The notes below the pieces were generated by a model, which did not search any database, was not told the DNA's origin, and was given only the letters and a program-made list of their open reading frames with translations. A program made the translations under genes and the position numbers. A stretch of 17,065 nt of DNA, from NCBI GenBank assembly GCA_016802295.1, contig JAESIW010000137.1, positions 7,006,257 through 7,023,321 of the forward strand, written 5' to 3'. This document shows, piece after piece, positions 1-8,110 of this stretch; position 1 is the stretch's first letter; each line of letters starts with the position of its first letter. Origin of the DNA: Brachionus rotundiformis (taxonomy: Eukaryota > Rotifera > Eurotatoria > Ploima > Brachionidae).

Positions 1-156
1 TTTGACTTTAATCTATTTATCTTTAAATAATGTTAATTTAAATTAATTATTCTAGTATCTGTCTATACAAAAATTTGTTACTAAAATAAAATTATAATTT
101 TAAATCAAGTAAATTTTAGTTTAAAATTTCTGACTTCATTTATATGATTAATACCA
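1..156. other. AT-rich 5' flank of the LITAF gene
   Basis: Very AT-rich sequence with short ORFs only. It presumably holds the promoter and 5' UTR of the LITAF-like gene. I see no convincing TATA box or upstream exon. Confidence 0.4.
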
Positions 157-681
157 ATGTGTAAGCTTAAGAAAATATCTTAAATTATCTTCTAATAATT
201 GATGATTTTAGCCAGCTATCCGAAAGAAAATGACCTGCCTCCGCCATACTCAGATGACGGATACACTTGTGGTCCAAGTCAAGGCGAGCAAAAATTGGAA
301 GGCCGATTACCATCAGCGCCAATCGGTGTTTACCAAAATGAGAGCTTAATTTGCCAGCCACCAATGCCCAACATTGTTTATGTTGGCCTTCCAATGAGAC
401 TTGGAGACAACCCTGCTCAAGTAATGTGTCCCAATTGTCGGGCCAACGTGCTTACCAATGTCAAATTTGAGTCCGGACTACTGACCTGGCTAATTGCCGG
501 CGGTCTTTGCTTCATCGGGCTCGGATGTGGATGCTGCCTCATCCCTTTTTGCATTGACTGTAAGTCTTTTTACTTAATTAAACATTTAAATTGTTATAAA
601 TTACTTCCTTTAGCCTGTAAAGACGCTGAGCATTATTGTCCAAATTGCAAACACATGGTAGGCAGGAACAAAAAGATATAG
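157..681 (+). CDS. LITAF-domain endosomal membrane protein, three exons
   Basis: Exons inferred as 157-160, 212-559 and 614-681. The introns are 161-211 (51 nt, GTAAGC...TTTTAG) and 560-613 (54 nt, GTAAGT...CTTTAG). Splicing gives 139 aa beginning MSSYPKENDLPPPYS. Unspliced, the second intron would read through as 18 extra residues inside the domain; removing it restores a Cys-Lys-Asp-Ala-Glu-His-Tyr run typical of the family. Visible features: a PPPY motif (11-14, NEDD4-type WW ligand), PSAP (35-38, TSG101-type ligand), the first zinc knuckle CPNC (74-77), a Cys/Gly-rich hydrophobic stretch (about 91-115) and the second knuckle HYCPNC (124-129). In the known family these monotopic zinc proteins sit on the cytosolic face of late endosomes and lysosomes and act in sorting and degradation. 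The start is the least certain part: exon 1 contributes only 4 coding bases, and an alternative ATG at 202 would avoid the first intron. Confidence 0.88.
161..211 (+). other. 51-nt intron after a 4-nt coding exon
   Basis: GTAAGC donor and TTTTAG acceptor. It joins ATG-T to CC-AGC in phase 1, giving a LITAF-like MSSYPK start. Confidence 0.6.
560..613 (+). other. 54-nt in-frame intron in the LITAF domain
   Basis: GTAAGT donor and CCTTTAG acceptor. The length is a multiple of three with no stop codon, so a plain ORF scan hides it. Its removal restores the family spacing before the second zinc knuckle. Confidence 0.88.
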
Positions 682-1006
682 ATCTTGTTTTGGCTTTGAT
701 TATCTTATCCGTATAATTGCTATTGTTGTTATCAGTTTAGCAAAAAAAAAACTCAAAAATCAACTCTCTCTATTTTTTTTTAAATTAAAATTTGAAAATA
801 AAAGAACTTTCTTTTTTATCATACCTGTACTTAATTATATAAAAATAAATTTTAAATTTCCTATCAATTTAAAGATATTTTATTTTTATGTTTAATAATA
901 GTTTTTTTGAAACACTTCAATAGTTTGGCAAATAAAACTCAAATGATAAATTTAATTTTTTCCTTTAAATTAAATAAATTTTATTTCAATATTTAAAAAC
1001 AATAAA
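682..1006. other. AT-rich intergenic gap with poly(A) signals
   Basis: No ORF recognised. AATAAA at 797-802 and another at 931-936 could end the LITAF transcript. The last bases before 1007 form the leader of the next gene. Confidence 0.5.
797..802 (+). terminator. poly(A) signal candidate, LITAF gene
   Basis: AATAAA about 115 nt after the stop codon at 679-681. Confidence 0.4.
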
Positions 1007-2011
1007 ATGAATTTTCAGAAAATAATTTTTGCTTTAGTAACTTTTAGTTCCATTTTATTAATTTTTTTTGCCAATAAATATTTCAATATATTCGTCACAA
1101 TTCCTAGCACAAATAAAAATGACCAAAATCAAATTACAAATGAAGTAGAGAATGTTATTTTAGACAAAGGACTCTCATACGTTCCAAAAGCAGATAAATT
1201 TACGATTTATCTGATCTGGTACGGCAACACATTGCCAGACATTTATTTCAAGTGCCTTCAAACAGTGGTCTATCATCATCCTCAATCGGATGTTCTGCTT
1301 TTCTCCAATGATCTCAATGAATCTTTAATCACACCATTTAGACAAAAAAACTACACAAATATACATTTGGTTAGATACAACTTGACCAAACTTGGAGAAA
1401 ATGAGCCTGGTAATCATTTCATTCTAAGAACAGGTAAAAAGCTCGAGAAGCTCGAGTTGACCAGAGTTCACATGTCAGACTTTTTGAGGTATTTTCTGGT
1501 GTACAAATACGGTGGTTTTTACATCGACATTGACAGCTTTGTGATTAAAAATTTAGAAGGCCTAAACAACACAATTGGTGTTACTGATAATTACAGTTAC
1601 ACATGTTCAAAAAAAGTATTCAATGCACCAAAGGCAAAAAATTTTACCTGCATTTCGAACAGTGTTTACCACTTTGAAAAGCATCATCCTTTTATGAAAG
1701 ACTGTGTGGACAATTATGAAACATGGTGGGAAAGAAACCAAGGCTATGCACCAGCCGGAGCTATAATGATGATGGAACTGATTGGGAATAATTTCGACAA
1801 GATTAATTTCATACCACAGCGGGAATTGCTGTGCTTTTACCATCTCGGCAAGACCAGAAAAATAGTTGACGAAAATGACAAGGACTTGAATGATGCACTT
1901 AAAAATTGTTACACCATACAAATGCTTGGAGCTGGTTCATCAACTATTAATGTGAACAATTTTAATAAAACCTTTGTTGGTAGAATATTTGAAAAGTTTA
2001 AGATTTTTTAG
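1007..2011 (+). CDS. DXD-type Golgi glycosyltransferase (Gly_transf_sug / A4GALT-like)
   Basis: 334 aa, no introns. The layout is that of a type II membrane protein: a short cytosolic tail, a signal anchor (about residues 5-31), a stem, then a catalytic domain. The core is SDFLRY (157-162), then a KYGG-F-Y-IDID run with the DXD metal/nucleotide-sugar motif at 174-176. This is the hallmark of the glycosyltransferase sugar-binding-region family (PF04488) that includes alpha-1,4-galactosyltransferase and yeast OCH1/SUR1 relatives. Several N-X-S/T sequons (for example 104, 115, 125, 188, 195, 212) fit a lumenal protein. Known relatives transfer a hexose or HexNAc from a nucleotide sugar; the donor and acceptor here cannot be read from sequence. 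The gene is convergent with another sugar-enzyme gene about 460 bp away. Confidence 0.85.
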   Translation: MNFQKIIFALVTFSSILLIFFANKYFNIFVTIPSTNKNDQNQITNEVENVILDKGLSYVPKADKFTIYLIWYGNTLPDIYFKCLQTVVYHHPQSDVLLFSNDLNESLITPFRQKNYTNIHLVRYNLTKLGENEPGNHFILRTGKKLEKLELTRVHMSDFLRYFLVYKYGGFYIDIDSFVIKNLEGLNNTIGVTDNYSYTCSKKVFNAPKAKNFTCISNSVYHFEKHHPFMKDCVDNYETWWERNQGYAPAGAIMMMELIGNNFDKINFIPQRELLCFYHLGKTRKIVDENDKDLNDALKNCYTIQMLGAGSSTINVNNFNKTFVGRIFEKFKIF

Positions 2012-2015
2012 AATT

Positions 2016-2021
2016 AATAAA
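2016..2021 (+). terminator. poly(A) signal candidate, glycosyltransferase
   Basis: AATAAA only 5 nt after the TAG stop, followed by T-rich sequence. Confidence 0.5.
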
Positions 2022-2096
2022 ATTTATATCAATTTTGTTATTTTATTTTTAATTAGAATAAATATATATACAAAAAAAATTAAATTGGATTAAGAA

Positions 2097-2253
2097 AAAT
2101 ATCTGATGCGATTAACCGTGAACTCGTTTCCAAAACCCTAAGAGTAAAGCACAAATCCAACCTTATTTCTTCAAGAGTTAACTAAATTGTCTCTATCTTA
2201 TAGCAATTAAAATTTTATTAGCTAGAGAATCACTTGAAATATCTGATGCGATT
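2097..2253. repeat. 17-bp direct repeat, two copies 140 bp apart
   Basis: The string aaatatctgatgcgatt occurs at 2097-2113 and 2237-2253. It lies between the convergent genes, probably in their 3' UTRs or spacer. Origin unknown; I see no further copy in the window. Confidence 0.7.
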
Positions 2254-2263
2254 TATCTGTTCA

Positions 2264-2302
2264 AGTCTCTGCCGATCATGTGAACATTTTGTCTCTGAAC
2301 AT
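2264..2302. repeat. scrambled fragment of the epimerase-GT2 coding region
   Basis: 2264-2279 is identical to 2791-2806 (16 bp) and 2277-2302 is identical to 3213-3238 (26 bp), in the same orientation. Both sources lie inside the neighbouring fusion gene. The two pieces join through a shared 'cat', so about 406 bp of the source are missing between them. This looks like a remnant of a partly deleted duplicate or a template-switch product. Confidence 0.85.
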
Positions 2303-2467
2303 GTGTCTGAAATAACTCTTTAATTTTTTTTAGAGTAAAAAGTGAAATTGGAAGCTTATAAAGTGGAAAAGAGTTTACGGTACTAAAATATTTTGTAAAA
2401 GAGAAATTCAAAAAAATTTGATAATAAAGTGACCAAAATTCAATAAAAATGATATAAAAACTTTAAA

Positions 2468-5260
2468 TTAGTTAAACATTTTATTATTTAAAATATCTTC
2501 AAGGCTTATTTTATCTGTTTGATCGAGCTGAAAATCTGCACCAACTTCAAAATTCCATGTGGCCAAATCATTAATTATCTCATTGATAAATTTGTTTTTG
2601 ACTTGGTCTTTTAAGTTGAAGTTCAAAATGGGAAATTGTAGGAGACGAGCAGCAGTTACTGTGCCAACAGTTGGCGCATTAGCCGATGAGCCGATTACCA
2701 CTAGGCCACTGCTTTGAGTTTGCTGAACAATCATTTCAAAATGGTAAAAACTTTGAGACGATTGGGACAGAAGTGTGTCGTTTGAGTTGTAGTCTCTGCC
2801 GATCATAAAATCTTTGATGGTTGTGACCATTTTCAAGTCTGTCTGTTTGATTTGAACTTGTTGATTATTGTGAACAGCTAGTGCCATTTTAATCGACTGG
2901 TTGAAACATTGGTCCAAAAGGCTCACCAGATCGATGGCGTTTTGCTTGTCCTCGGCAAATACCAGAAGACTTTTGGTGGCACTCATTTTGTACGAGTTGA
3001 TGTGTCTATCTCCTCTGATATTTTGTTTCATGCGAAGAAATTTTCTTTGATTCTGAACTTGGCCATTTGTGTCTCCACTGTAGCTTATTTGCAAATAGTC
3101 ATCATTGTATCCATTGGTTGATTTGTCTTGCTTGCTCACTGGCATAACAAACGATCTCACATTGGCATATTTTCTGGCATTTACACTCAAGTGCCAGTCC
3201 TCTCCAGTGTCCCATGTGAACATTTTGTCTCTGAACATTAACTTTACCCATTCGTTTCTCATGAACCAACTGCCGCCAACCACATCCGATTCAATAATGG
3301 TTTCCGATTGTGCCAAAGGACCAAAGAAAGCGTTCTCTTCGAACGGTGTGCCCTTGGTGCCCAATATGCCATTATAGTTCTGAGTATTAATTGTGTACAG
3401 ACACGCTTCTATGAAGCGATTTTGTGGAATTGAGTCGTCATCAAATACGACCACATAGTTTGTTTTGACTTGCATGGCAAGCTGAAATCGTCCAAAGTAT
3501 TTTAGTTGCATGTCACCTTTGTTTACATAAATGGCAGTCTTGACACCACTTTGGTTCAAATTTTTTCTTATTTGGTCAATTTCCTTGTCCAGTTGATCGG
3601 AAATTGGTGACGCAAAGTAAACTATCCAAATTACTTTGGGAGGATGGGTTTGATTTAGCAACGAGTCTATCCATCTTTTTGCCAGACCATTTCTCCTATA
3701 CAAACTTACCACACAAGTGATTGAAAATTCTTCCTCGTTCTTTTTAGATATGTGGTACTTGCTTGCCAATGAGAATATTTGGCTCATTGTCAATCGTTCC
3801 CTTGGCAAACTTTGTTCTTGTAGATTTTTTTTCCTGATTTCGTAGGGCAGAAATTTTGCTCTCGAGTCAGTTTGTGGCACATTTTGTCCAATAGGCAGCT
3901 CTTTGCTAGAATTGGACAATTTTTGGTATACTTCTTTGGCAATCGAGTCTTGTCTTGCTTTGGTCGAGCACTCTTGACTATTCAGTGGTAATTTTTTGTA
4001 CAAAAATTGCTCAATTAAGTCAGCGATTCGCTCAGAGGCTTTGCCATCACCAAAAATGTCCTTTTTCATGTCTTTAAGGTCAGAATTTTTGACTCGTTGA
4101 ATTAGCGTCACCACAGATGACTCAATATTGGCAGCTTGAGCGCCTGTAAGTTGTATTGTTCCTTGGTAGACTCCCTCAGGTCTTTCGGTCGTGTCCCGCA
4201 TCAAAATGACCGGCTTTCCCACTGTCGACGCTTCTTCCTGTATGCCACCTGAATCGGTGACCACAATGTCGCACACATTGAGCACGTGACCAAACGAATC
4301 GTAAGCTATGGGCTCAACTAGCTGAATATTTGGCAAATTATTCAAAAATGTTTTTATTTTGGTGCGAAAATTTGGATTCGGATGAACTGGCAACACAACC
4401 AACACTTCGCTCAAGTACTTGTTTGCCACGTTTCGAATTGCCAAGCACATGGACTCTACATTCTTGTAATTCTCTCTTCTATGCATTGTAACTAGGATAA
4501 TGATCTTTTTTGTTTGGGAATGCTGCTTGAGCTTGACCAATTGTGCAACAAGTGGTAGCATAACTGGTGGCTTTTTTGACTTGAATGACTTAAATGCGTC
4601 AATGCCTGTGTTGCCAGTGACAAATATGTTCGAATCACAAATGGCTTCTTTGAGCAGAGCTTTTTTGGCAAAAGAAGTTGGTGCAAACAAAAGAGTGGAT
4701 ATTGAATCAATGATGCGCCTGTTTTCTTCTTCTGGAAAAGGATTCTCAAAGTCATACGATCTGAGACCAGCTTCGACATGTGCCACTGGTATGTGTATGT
4801 AGGCAGCGGCCAGACTCGCTGCCAAAGCGGTAGTGGTGTCTCCTTGGACAATTACCAACTTGATATTTTCTATTTGTTTAAATTGGTCAGTTGTTTTTCT
4901 GAACGAAAGCTCAAAAAACCGGCTCAGATCTTGGTTAGTTGTCATCAGGTTCAAATCGATGTCAACCGATTGGTTGAACGATTTCAGTGTTTCGCCAAGT
5001 ATCTCTCTATGCTGTCCTGTGCTGAGGACAACCAGGTTAAGTCTCGTTTTGTAGTAGTCATTCTTGAGCACTGAAATTAGCGGTGAACACTTGACCGCTT
5101 CTGGTCGAGTGCCTAAAGTAATAACCACCACAGGTAATTCATTGTTTAAAATTTTTAAACCACGTGTAAATAGATTGATATAATTTTTACCAGAGTAGAG
5201 GAAATACAGACCAGTGCAAATTATGAAAAGCATAAAAAACCGAACTACTTTGTTTTTCAT
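2468..5260 (-). CDS. membrane-anchored fusion: UDP-GlcNAc 2-epimerase (WecB-like) plus GT2 glycosyltransferase
   Basis: 930 aa, no introns. A signal anchor (about residues 6-22) precedes a complete non-hydrolysing UDP-GlcNAc 2-epimerase domain (about 43-420). It has the GTRPEA motif (50-55), QGD with Asp141, HVEAGLR with Glu163, FPEEENR with Glu177, MHRREN with His260, VHPNPN and TDSGGIQEE (335-343). The Asp141/Glu163/Glu177 spacing equals that of the E. coli WecB catalytic Asp95/Glu117/Glu131, so the domain looks active: UDP-GlcNAc to UDP-ManNAc. A polar linker (about 430-510) leads to a family-2 glycosyltransferase-like domain (about 512-750) with FDDDS (606-610, metal/nucleotide-sugar site) and a GEDWH motif (686-690). 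The last 170 residues match nothing I recognise. The epimerase is bacterial in type and the gene lacks introns, suggesting horizontal acquisition; fusion and anchor suggest adaptation to the secretory pathway. Whether the GT uses ManNAc is inference. Confidence 0.9.
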   Translation of the reverse strand: MKNKVVRFFMLFIICTGLYFLYSGKNYINLFTRGLKILNNELPVVVITLGTRPEAVKCSPLISVLKNDYYKTRLNLVVLSTGQHREILGETLKSFNQSVDIDLNLMTTNQDLSRFFELSFRKTTDQFKQIENIKLVIVQGDTTTALAASLAAAYIHIPVAHVEAGLRSYDFENPFPEEENRRIIDSISTLLFAPTSFAKKALLKEAICDSNIFVTGNTGIDAFKSFKSKKPPVMLPLVAQLVKLKQHSQTKKIIILVTMHRRENYKNVESMCLAIRNVANKYLSEVLVVLPVHPNPNFRTKIKTFLNNLPNIQLVEPIAYDSFGHVLNVCDIVVTDSGGIQEEASTVGKPVILMRDTTERPEGVYQGTIQLTGAQAANIESSVVTLIQRVKNSDLKDMKKDIFGDGKASERIADLIEQFLYKKLPLNSQECSTKARQDSIAKEVYQKLSNSSKELPIGQNVPQTDSRAKFLPYEIRKKNLQEQSLPRERLTMSQIFSLASKYHISKKNEEEFSITCVVSLYRRNGLAKRWIDSLLNQTHPPKVIWIVYFASPISDQLDKEIDQIRKNLNQSGVKTAIYVNKGDMQLKYFGRFQLAMQVKTNYVVVFDDDSIPQNRFIEACLYTINTQNYNGILGTKGTPFEENAFFGPLAQSETIIESDVVGGSWFMRNEWVKLMFRDKMFTWDTGEDWHLSVNARKYANVRSFVMPVSKQDKSTNGYNDDYLQISYSGDTNGQVQNQRKFLRMKQNIRGDRHINSYKMSATKSLLVFAEDKQNAIDLVSLLDQCFNQSIKMALAVHNNQQVQIKQTDLKMVTTIKDFMIGRDYNSNDTLLSQSSQSFYHFEMIVQQTQSSGLVVIGSSANAPTVGTVTAARLLQFPILNFNLKDQVKNKFINEIINDLATWNFEVGADFQLDQTDKISLEDILNNKMFN

Positions 5261-6189
5261 ATTTTATCGAAAATTAAACAACAAATTTTAAATAAAACTA
5301 ATTAATCTATCATTGCTAATTTAAGTAAAATATGATTTCTAGCAATTTATTTTTTCTCTTGCCCATATATTTTTTAAATGCTTGAAATGATTTCATATAA
5401 GGAAAAAAATTGTGTAAGAAATGATTGTTTATTTGGTTTTTTTTTAAGTTCAGATATTTATTATCTGTAAATATTTTATCTTTATGAAAAAATTTATTTT
5501 TTATTGGTTTAATTTTACTCTAATAATTAAACTCTTTGATAACCATTTATTGTCTCTTTTTTGGAATTTTTTTCCCACAGCAGATCATGCATTAAATTAA
5601 AAAAAAAGCACATATTTTTGTATTGAAGTTGGCAAATTATAATTAAATAATTTACCTAGTTAAAATTTGATTTATTGTTGGAAACTTTTTGGTTTGCCAA
5701 ATGAATCAAATCGGGCGTAATTATTAAAATCAAAGAGACAAGAAGGTTAAAAAATGCATCTAGAAAGTTTTTTCTATGATAATAGAAGCATTAAAGATAG
5801 TAAATATAAATTAAATTTTGCTTTTTGAACTCAATTTACATATGTACCAAAGCTTTATTTTTATAATATTATTTTTTTAAATAAAATAGAAGAAATTTTT
5901 TGCAATTAGACTTTTTTTCAAAATGGTAAAAATTACCAAAAGCTAAATACTTCAGCTAAAGATTTTAACTTTTTATCAATGGAAAAATTTCAAATTAACA
6001 TAAGATTTTTCTTTTGCTCATCATTTTTACCAAATATTTTTGGAAAATTTATTCAAAATATTATTTTTATCAAAAAAACTCTCTTTAAATTTTATTGTCA
6101 CCTCATCCGGTTTGGAAAAAAGTGTTGTAAGGAAATGATTAAAAAATGAATTCACCTTGAGCTCTTCAATTTTTCCATCAATATCCTAG
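5261..6189. other. AT-rich intergenic region
   Basis: More than 900 bp of AT-rich sequence with only short, low-complexity ORFs. It should contain the 5' UTR and promoter of the epimerase-GT2 gene near 5261-5400. No exon, RNA gene or clear repeat recognised. Confidence 0.5.
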
Positions 6190-6558
6190 CTATGTCACGT
6201 CAGCCATTATCTCGAAAAACAAAGAATAAAAAAGGCTTTTTGTTGACCAAAGAAGGATTTTTTGAAGCAAAAGAACACGCTCAAGCCAGCTTTTGAAATT
6301 ACCATTTAAATGAAGTCTTTTGGTTTTTCTTTTGGCTGACCTGATCAAGATGGGTCTATCAATTGGTCTTTTTATCCTTTTTTTAGCGGTAATTTCATTT
6401 CTTTCAACCATTTGGTCTTCCACTTTTATTTCCGCTATACTTGAAGCAAGCAGAATAATACAACTGAAAGGAATTCTGTCTTTTGGCATTCCTAATACAT
6501 GACCAAGCCACTTAAGTCGCCTTCTGCGTATAATTTTCCTTATTGGCTCGGTATTTAA
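6190..6558 (-). pseudogene. non-LTR retrotransposon reverse-transcriptase C-terminal remnant
   Basis: A 122-codon open stretch between in-frame stops (TGA at 6559-6561, TAG at 6190-6192). It begins with a PIRKIIRRRRLKWLGHV-type sequence followed by LGMPKDR. The basic RRRL-W-LGHV-RMP motif is typical of the extreme C-terminus of LINE reverse transcriptases. The later part has only a weak Arg-Pro-rich/Trp pattern. No RT catalytic domain (YxDD) is visible, so this is a 5'-truncated, diverged copy. Inactive on this evidence. Confidence 0.7.
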
Positions 6559-6625
6559 TCAGTTGTACACCTCTTCATTAAAAAATTTCTTAAATTTTTC
6601 TTAATACTAGATAAAAAATAACATA

Positions 6626-6792
6626 CAGTGATGATTTGATACTAGTGTTTTTACCATTTTTACGCAATTTTTCGTAAATTTACACATGTAAAAAAATGTT
6701 AATTTTCGCAAATTTACGAAAAATTGCGTAAAAAATGGTAATAAGGAAAACGCCAAAAAAATCTCGTTTTTTAGGCCATATTTTCATTTTTT
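6626..6792 (+). repeat. left terminal inverted repeat
   Basis: Pairs with 7912-8108. It contains an imperfect internal palindrome between about 6651 and 6742 (TTACCATTTTTACGCAA versus its complement). The right arm is slightly longer because of an extra TTACG-rich block. Confidence 0.8.
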
Positions 6793-6848
6793 TTAGTAAC
6801 TTTGAAGAGGTAAATTTCAGTAAAAAATTGGTAAAAATGTGTAAAAAA

Positions 6849-7322
6849 ATGCTTGATTTTTAAAAACTAGCTCAATGATTAGACCAATCACCATTTTTTT
6901 GGATTACGACTGGAACCACCTTAGGAAAAAGCCCTCAGAACCTAATTTTTTGCCTCTTGTGCTAAAATAAAAGTTCCAAACCATTCTAATTGGGTTTAAA
7001 TCCGGTTATTTTGATGGAGATTTAGCCTTAAAACAATAAAATTTTCAGCTTGTTAAATTTAAAGATTAAAATAATAAAATATTTTTTTTGCCCAAATAAT
7101 ATAATCTAAAAAATCTCTGCACAGGGATGAAGTATGCTTAGGGTCATTATCATGGTAAAGCTTGAAATCAAAATCAAATTTTTCAAAAGCAAACGGTATC
7201 GGTAATTTGAGGATTAAAAATAAATTTCTCTGAAAGGGCTTTTTCTTAAGGTGGTTACAGTCGTAATCCAAAAAAATGGTGATTGGTCTAATCATTGAGC
7301 TAGTTTTTAAAAATGAAGCATT
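6849..7322. repeat. fold-back inside the TIR element (about 85-bp arms)
   Basis: 6849-6935 and 7238-7322 are inverted copies, about 90% or more identical by eye, with a long exact run around CTCAATGATTAGACCAATCA. They flank the transposase fragment and make a second hairpin nested within the element. Confidence 0.8.
6960..7295 (-). pseudogene. Tc1-like transposase fragment, broken
   Basis: The minus-strand ORF at 7295-7059 contains YHDNDPKHTS, the second catalytic Asp region of Tc1 DDE transposases. After its stop the sequence continues as AAATCTCCATCAAAATAACC, equivalent to KSPSK-stop-PDLNPI, the region before the third catalytic acidic residue. It has an in-frame stop and a deletion compared with the copy at 8111-8346. 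The N-terminal DNA-binding part is missing. It cannot encode an active enzyme. Confidence 0.8.
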
Positions 7323-7911
7323 TTTATTAAGAAATTAATTAAATTTTTTTTTAAGTTAAATTATTAACTAAAAAGAAACTGTAATTAAGTTTAATTTTTT
7401 TTTTCAAAAATACATGTTTTATATATTTTCTGAATCCTTATTTAATGGTGATTAAAATGAGCTATTGGTCGCTTTAATGTGATAAACAATTAAAAAAATA
7501 TTAATAAAAATCTAATAAATACTAGGATTGTCCAAAAATATGAAAAAAATGAATTTTTTTGCTTTATTTGTCTTTGCTTTTGAACAGAATCATTTGGTTG
7601 TCTGATAATTTACATTTGTAAAAAAAAAATTGAAGGATTATTTTGGTCATTAGTAGTGGTCAAGAACGCTCACCAATCAGGTAGATGTCTCATTTTTTGA
7701 AAAAAAAGACTTTCATATTCGAAAACAGGATAAAATTCTGAACAAAAATAGAACTGTATTTTTTTTTAATTCAAAAATCGGGCGGACCTTTTTTGAACAC
7801 CCGTTATTATACAAATTCTCTAATTTTCCTTTCTCTATTTTATGATTTCTCTAAACTTGTCTTGACTCTAATTAATTTCTCTAGTTTTTTTTTCTTTATT
7901 TTGATAGTTCA

Positions 7912-8108
7912 CCAAACGAAAATATGGCCTAAGAAGCGGGATTTTTTTGAAATTTTCCTTATTACCATTTTTTTCGTAAATTTGCGAAAATCAACATTTT
8001 ATTACATGTGTAATTTTACGAAAAATTGCGTAAAAAATGGTAATTTTACATAAATTATCGTAAATTTACGTAAAATTAGGTAAAAAAACTAGTATCAAAT
8101 CATCACTG
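7912..8108 (-). repeat. right terminal inverted repeat
   Basis: Reverse complement of the left arm with small indels. The terminal 30 bp differ from the left end by about one base. Confidence 0.8.
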
Positions 8109-8110
8109 TA

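Larger units (their letters stand above)
2012..2467. other. spacer between convergent sugar-enzyme genes
   Basis: Holds the 3' ends of both transcripts, the 17-bp direct repeat and the scrambled gene fragment. A minus-strand AATAAA (2214-2219 on the plus strand as TTTATT) could end the epimerase-GT2 transcript, but it is about 250 bp past the stop. Confidence 0.5.
6624..8110. mobile_element. Tc1/mariner-type element with long terminal inverted repeats and TA duplication
   Basis: The outer ends are inverted copies beginning CAGTGATGATTTGATACTAG at 6626 and, on the other strand, at 8108, flanked by TA at 6624-6625 and 8109-8110. TA duplication and a CAGT start are Tc1/mariner hallmarks. The inverted repeats run inward for about 165-195 bp (about 6626-6792 and 7912-8108), with TTAGGCCATATTTTC shared near their inner ends. 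Each arm is itself partly palindromic, built from TTACG/CGTAA blocks. The interior holds a rearranged transposase fragment and no intact ORF. It is non-autonomous. Confidence 0.82.

Noticed and set aside
4492..5074. Several ORFs of 73-119 aa on both strands within the epimerase region
   Set aside because: They are other-frame shadows of the conserved epimerase domain and have no family features of their own.
7524..7803. Small mariner-like MITE nested in the TIR element (TA-GGATTGTCC...GAACACCCGT-TA)
   Set aside because: The two ends resemble mariner termini and are next to TA, but they match each other only over a few bases. Not enough to call an element.
7793..8053. 86-aa plus-strand ORF rich in Phe/Leu
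   Set aside because: It runs into the terminal inverted repeat and is made of A/T-driven codons; chance ORF.
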